From Hippophae tibetana (lineage: Eukaryota; Streptophyta; Magnoliopsida; Rosales; Elaeagnaceae): a DNA stretch of 64,000 bases. A model generated the notes under the pieces. That model did no database searches. It had not been told where the DNA came from and saw only the letters and a list, made by a program, of their open reading frames with translations. A program made the translations under genes and the position numbers. Positions 59,389 through 64,000 of the stretch are shown here, piece after piece. The stretch covers positions 27,282,001-27,346,000 of the forward strand of contig CM072806.1 of the NCBI GenBank assembly GCA_037013495.1. The letters run 5' to 3'. Within the stretch, counting starts at the first letter, position 1, and every line of letters starts with the position of its first letter.

Positions 59389-60429
59389 CTACGCAGAACA
59401 CATACCACATACAAGCATCAATCTCACAAACACAAATCATACTAGCTAATAATTTAAAGATTGCAATTACAGTAGTTTCAAATCTTTTTTAGAAACCTCT
59501 TTCCACATCTGGTCCCAAAATAAGATGAAGCAAATGAACGAGATTGATCATAGAAAGCTAAGAATTATAGAATCAAATATACTTGAAAAAGATGAGAGAA
59601 TCTCTAAATAACTAACTTTTGAAAACGCAATTCCATCACCTGGAAATAGAGATCAATGGATCAGAAAGGAAAATCAGTAAAATGGATGTGATCAACAGGT
59701 TTTAAAAGAGAGATAAAAATTGAAAAATAAATTGATATAGAGGAAAGGTTAAGGAGAGATCCATGCTTCAGGGAAACTATGAAAACTCAGGAAAGCAGAT
59801 TGCAAATTCAGATCAAGTCGGTACTGATAACCAAATCGAATAAAAAATGAGAAATTTGAAACATTGAGAAAAGATAGGAAATTAAAAAAAGACTCAAACC
59901 AGAAGAGATTTCTGAACCCAGCACCAGGGCCAGAGGGAGAAAAGAGTCCAGAGAGAGCTGATTCTAGGAAAATTAGATACCTTCATCCCATTAATCTGTA
60001 TTGAGTGGTTCTGAAACCTAGGGAAGATCCTATATTCAGTAACTAATCATATTTGGAACTAGTTTATATGTATGTAGTTTCTTATTTTAATCAAATTGTA
60101 CCATGCCTGGGATATATAATCCAGGCTCGGAATTTAACATAATGAGAGACGGTGATGTTAACAATAAATCATTCATTGTTACAATCACATGCCATAACAC
60201 AACACAATGCTTATATGTTAAATCAGTACTCCAGTAATGTAATTGTATGGGTTAAAGTAAAAAAATAAAAATAGAAAACTCACTAACGTGAACAGCACAT
60301 CTAAAAATATATTCAAAATGTCCAGAAATAGGAATTTCTACATTGTCTACGGGCAGATAGAATAGAATCTGATAAGTCAATTAAACCAAAAGCCAATATT
60401 CCGTTTTGTGAGAATTGAACATCATATTC
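59389..60429 (-). other. Intergenic DNA and 3' untranslated/downstream region of the BABAM1-like gene
   Basis: No coding sequence recognised. The part next to 60429 must hold the 3' UTR and polyadenylation signals of the gene on the minus strand; several aataaa-like words occur on that strand, but none can be singled out. Confidence 0.5.
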
Positions 60430-63227
60430 TCATTGATTAGGTGCAGAAGTAACATCTTCAGGCATTGCTTCTGCTGGTGGAGACTTCTTTGCAAGAGATT
60501 TGGGTATGTCTAAATGTTCTTGTGTGCAGCGCTGTTGAGGATGTGCAAGCAGTATACACATATAGCGGAAGAGGATACGTGATAGCCCCTGACCGCTCTC
60601 AAAGATATAGCCCTCATATTCAGACACATATTCCACAGCATCCACAAGTGCATCATATACCTCCTGGGGACAGTTATCTGGTCCAGGCTTGTCATGGAGG
60701 TAAAGAACATCCAGAGAAAAACACTTCTCGTTTACTGGCAATTGATGCTGTGGTCGTGTAGATGACCTGCAGTATATTAGAATCTTAACGAGAGGATGTC
60801 AGCCTTAACTATGACAACCTTATTAAGAAAACTATAGTCTAGGCAAGTCAAGATTTTGGCAACTGAAGAAAAGGTATAATAAAAGTGAGGCTTATTGCTT
60901 ACCACCCTGAGTATTCGGTTTTGAGCACGGGATTTCTTTGCTTCATGAGATGCTACGCGAAACAGACTGGTAAGATCTGCATGGCCACAAGATGAAGTAG
61001 TTGGGAGTCCTCGAAGTGCTGTCATTGCAGATTCAACATCATCACTGAACTCTTTTCGAAGCTTCAGAACAACATAGAGAAGAAAAGAAAATATTACCAT
61101 CAACACAAAATAAAGAGTATATTTTTTTTTAGCAAAATCAGCATCTTAGTTCTCATTAAAGTAAATTAGAAACTGATGAGCGTACACAAATGCCCTATTC
61201 TGCAACAGAATTCCCACATCAATGATTCGTTGCAGAAATAATTGATGCATGAGGCACATATTAGGGTTAAAATAGTCAACTCTTTTAAAACTGAACTTTA
61301 GTTCCATTTCTTTTAAGATGGGTAGATTTAGTCTAGTAATTTTTAGATAGGGTCAATTCAGTCCAATTTTTTTTAAAAAAATGATATTCTTTGAAGGAAA
61401 AATTGATTTTTTCTTAAAAACAACATTTTGTTTTTATAATACTCCTAAAACTAATATTAAAAACCCAAGAAAAATACTCTCTTCCTCATTTTGTTCCCAA
61501 AATAAAAATAATTTATAATGCTTATATAAAAGAATTAAAAGTACATAAATACAATGAGATAAGAGAGACTGAGAGGACATAGATAGATTAAGAGAAGAGA
61601 GAATAAGCTAGATTAAGATGAGAAAGAGAAAAGTAGTATTGTTTGAAAATGAGAGAGATTTTTTTATTATTATTTTTTTAAGAGAAATCCAATTTTACCA
61701 TTTGAAAATTAATTTTTTATAAAAAAATTGGACTTAATTGACTTTATTTAAAAAGTTAATGGCTTAAACCTATCTAACTTAAAAGAAACAAGATTAAATT
61801 CCCCTTATTGAAGAATTAGAGGACTTAAGCGACCCTAATTCCCATGAGGGGATACAATTTGTTATATCGTGTGTGCTTCCATTATAGACGAGCTCTGTGT
61901 GTTAATAAAATATGACAATAGCAGCAGTGTTGGCATTTAAACTGTTCCATATATAGAATAAGGTACTACTGAAGGATGGCCCAATGCAAGATAATACTAC
62001 AAAACAAGTCACAATTGTAAGACTAAAGGATTGGTTTTTCCAGACCTAAGGAAACAAGTTCTTCAGTCTTAACAAGGCCAAAGAAAATATGAAGCACCTT
62101 GACTTCATGAACTACATAAACGGGGGATTATCTGCATCTAGTGAACTACTATACTAACCAGAAAGACAAATGTATGTCTCACTAAGCTGGTAAGTGCTAT
62201 CAATGCAAAATCAGTGAGCAACTTGTCTCACTTCAAAGATCAAACAATTGTCTCTTCTAAGGACCTCCATTGATTCTTAGGACGGAAAATATCACCCAAT
62301 GATTACAACAAACTACTGTTTCGATCTAATTGTATATTTTTTCTTTTAATGATACAAAAGTTGCTTTGAGAACTCTTCTTATTTAGCCTGCAAAGTACTT
62401 AATGGCTTAATGCCACTGGACAACCCTCACGGCCCCTAAGCCAGAAAATAAAAACAAACTAAGCACCTGAAGAGACCACCACTCAGTCACAGCCCCCCAT
62501 TTTGAAACAATTTGGTAACAAGTGAGAATAAAAAATTTAAATATGAGATTGCAGATGAATGGAACTTTCCCAGTTCCTAATGCAGCATGATAAAAGCATT
62601 GGTGGGTTAGTCTTTACAATATATTCCTCAATCTTGTATCCAACAAGAATGACCCAATTAACATAAATGAAAACAATGAAAAAAGAGACCTAGAAATTTG
62701 ATTCTTTGTCTTAGATGGCTCCTTGCAGTGTGAAAGAATTTTGTTAGAAGAAAAAAAAATCATATGACCAAACACTATTCCATAAAAATCATATGATCAA
62801 ACCTATAGTCCTTTTATTTTAGCAAAATTCACCCTAGAGTCCCAATTTCACACCCAAGGGGGCCTTTAAGCAAATACCCTAGAAATGTCTGCTTTGAAAC
62901 CACCATTTTCACATAATTTAACAGGAAAAAGAAAAAGAAGGGCAGGCGAATAAGAATAAAGAGTACCCAGGAAGCGGATTTTCCCAGAACGGCGAAGGAA
63001 AATCGGTTATCGGGATTTATGGTGAGCTTGGCGTTGATGAATAGAAGAATAGCTTGCTTGATGGAGTCCAAGCGAGTGACGGGTCGACCATTTGGACCCG
63101 TGATTTTCATTTCACAGAGGGACTCAGGATCATTATCAATGCAGAAGATTATGTCCTCGTTGCTAATACGTGATGGTCTCAGTGAGTACCTGCTCGCTTC
63201 TGAGCTCTCTCCTTCTATTCCCTCCAT
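60430..63227 (-). CDS. BABAM1: BRISC and BRCA1-A complex member 1 homologue (BABAM1/MERIT40-like), three exons
   Basis: Exons: 63227-62967 (87 codons), 61061-60903 (53 codons) and 60783-60430 (117 codons plus TGA). All introns are phase 0 with GT...AG ends (donors gtactc and gtaagc), giving 257 residues. Exon 1 opens MEGIEGESSEASRYSLRP and contains EDIIFCIDNDPESL, the first strand of the vWA-like fold, then RLDSIKQAILLFINAKL. Exon 2 has SSCGHADLTSLFRVASHEAK. Exon 3 starts ILIYCRSS and contains LDVLYLHDKPGP, YEGYIFESGQGLSRILFRYM and LLAHPQQRC. In animals MERIT40 is the scaffold that holds BRCC36 and BRE in the K63-specific deubiquitinase complexes BRISC (cytosol) and BRCA1-A (nucleus, DNA repair); plants have homologous subunits. 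Blocks are conserved and no stop interrupts the frame, so it appears functional. The start is the first Met after a CT-rich leader. Intron 1 (1.9 kb) holds a MITE. I infer a BRISC-type role by homology only. Confidence 0.9.
61261..61838. mobile_element. MITE-like element with ~115-bp terminal inverted repeats
   Basis: The left arm (61261-61376: ttagggtt..., then 'tttcttttaagatgggtaga' and 'gtcaattcagtccaattttt') is mirrored by the reverse complement of the right arm (61718-61838: ttagggtc..., 'tttcttttaagttagatagg', 'gtcaattaagtccaattttt'). The core is AT- and GA-rich and non-coding. It lies in intron 1 of the BABAM1-like gene. The TSD and superfamily are unclear, because the ttaggg/ccctaa ends could hide a TA or TTA duplication. 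Confidence 0.75.
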
Positions 63228-63449
63228 CTCTCTCTCTCTCTCTCTCGAACGACACTACATTTGGTAAAGTATGGTTTAACTGTGTCGTTTAAAGCAGACA
63301 ACAAGACCTGAAAGTGACAGACGGTGCGTTTTACTTTTGGGGGTACCTATATATGAATACGCTGTAAAATTTCTATTTGCTTCCATTTTCTTCCTCTTAC
63401 CCAAGAAAACAAAAAACAATTGTTGCCAAAGCGGCGAATCGACACGGAG
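63228..63449. promoter_or_regulatory. Head-to-head intergenic region, likely bidirectional promoter
   Basis: Only 222 bp separate the two start codons. Next to the minus-strand ATG is a pyrimidine run (ctctctct..., 63228-63245), which is a GA-rich leader in the transcript. A TATA-like ctatatatga at 63347-63356 lies about 95 bp before the plus-strand ATG. No second TATA is evident for the minus-strand gene, which fits a broadly expressed TATA-less promoter. Confidence 0.65.
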
Positions 63450-63533
63450 ATGGCTTGTTGTCATGATCATAGTTGCGAAGATAATGATTGTTCCTCTGAT
63501 TGGTCTCTTTACAAGCACATAGATCTCTCCAAG
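63450..63533 (+). CDS. PITHD1: PITH-domain protein (PITHD1-like), first exon only
   Basis: 28 codons from the ATG at 63450: MACCHDHSCEDNDCSSDW, then SLYKHIDLSK, ending at AAG before a GT donor (gtcctg at 63534). This Cys/His-rich start followed by WSLYKHIDL is the characteristic N-terminus of plant PITHD1-type proteins, which carry the PITH (proteasome-interacting thioredoxin) domain. No sequence continuing the family appears in 63534-64000, so the first intron is at least 467 bp and the rest of the gene lies outside the window. The domain is known from TXNL1, where it mediates binding to the 26S proteasome. The role of the plant protein is not established from this sequence. Confidence 0.85.
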
Positions 63534-64000
63534 GTCCTGTTAATGCTTTGCCTTTGCATTATTCTTTACTTTCCATCTAGTTATTAGTTTAGAAATTTAT
63601 CTAATTAAATTTAGCTCTGCTAATTTTAGTTCACTTTCAATGTCTTGAGTCAGTATTTTCTCGTCTTTGATGTGGTAATTAGTTTGAAAACCTAACCTGG
63701 GAGTATCTAACTCATTATTGCTCTTTTGCCGACATATGTTATTCTTTTGTTGAATCAAAAATGACCTACTTGATGTAGAAATTTTCGTTGAATCAAATAT
63801 ATTGTAAAACTCGAACTTCTTAATTTCTGATTATGTTGTAGTCAAGTTGCGGCTATAATAAAGTGGTTGGGAAGCTAAGTTCCTTTTACTAACATATAGG
63901 TCCTGTGTCATTCGTACATATACAATTTTAGATTTTTAGGTCGTGTTTTCTTTAGGTTTTATAATCTTCTTTGTGGCAATTTGAAGAGGATACAATTGGG
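63534..64000 (+). other. First intron of the PITHD1-like gene (incomplete)
   Basis: T-rich, with no open frame matching the PITH domain. T-richness is typical of dicot introns. The acceptor is not within the window. Confidence 0.75.

Noticed and set aside
60465..60761. 98-codon plus-strand frame and 66-codon alternate minus frame
   Set aside because: Overlap exon 3 of the BABAM1-like gene in other frames.
63019..63522. Frames antisense to exon 1 and across the promoter (63019-63267 +, 63276-63518 -, 63337-63522 +)
   Set aside because: Shadows of the two real first exons or of the promoter; the real frames are supported by family motifs and splice sites.

Overview
This window looks like plant nuclear DNA, most likely from a eudicot. 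It is very AT-rich and dominated by nested, decayed LTR retrotransposons. Two ordinary conserved eukaryotic genes with plant-type introns lie in the last 4 kb. I saw no rRNA, tRNA, CRISPR or bacterial-type operon.

Layout. 1-1589: LTR of a Tat/Athila-like Gypsy element that runs off the left edge. 1590-13720: remains of a Mutator-like (MULE) transposase, two clusters of palindromic taaggc/gccttac repeats, and a non-coding LTR element (4884-~11013) that apparently landed in the MULE. That element carries a complete 443-bp TRIM (6981-7423) with perfect target-site duplications (TSDs). 14538-26611: a Tnt1-like Copia element on the minus strand, broken by a solo LTR (15197-16398) and by a second copy of the non-coding LTR family (19421-24787, perfect 5-bp TSD). 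26612-31096: unassigned repeats. 31097-37351: a third copy of the non-coding family. 37352-40467: old LTR-like debris. 40468-44784: a small minus-strand Copia with both LTRs. 45000-~47330: a 3' Copia fragment on the plus strand with a 60-bp tandem array in its LTR. 47338-52406: a Reina-like Gypsy chromovirus with perfect TSDs. 52412-57885: non-coding, with a possible CACTA end. 57891-59388: a solo LTR of the same family as the left edge.

Genes. 60430-63227 (minus) is an intact three-exon gene for a 257-residue homologue of BABAM1/MERIT40, a subunit of the BRISC and BRCA1-A deubiquitinase complexes; a MITE-like element sits in its first intron. 222 bp away, 63450-63533 (plus) is the first exon of a PITH-domain (PITHD1-like) gene that continues past the right edge. 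The two genes are head to head and probably share a bidirectional promoter.

None of the transposon coding regions looks functional: all carry stops, frameshifts, deletions or lost catalytic residues. The least routine material is the coding-free LTR family with its tRNA-Asp-like primer sites and U3-terminal hairpins, the TRIM, and the order of insertions, which can be read from target-site duplications. I found no convincing new biochemical system. All assignments come from reading motifs by eye; no alignment or database search was run.
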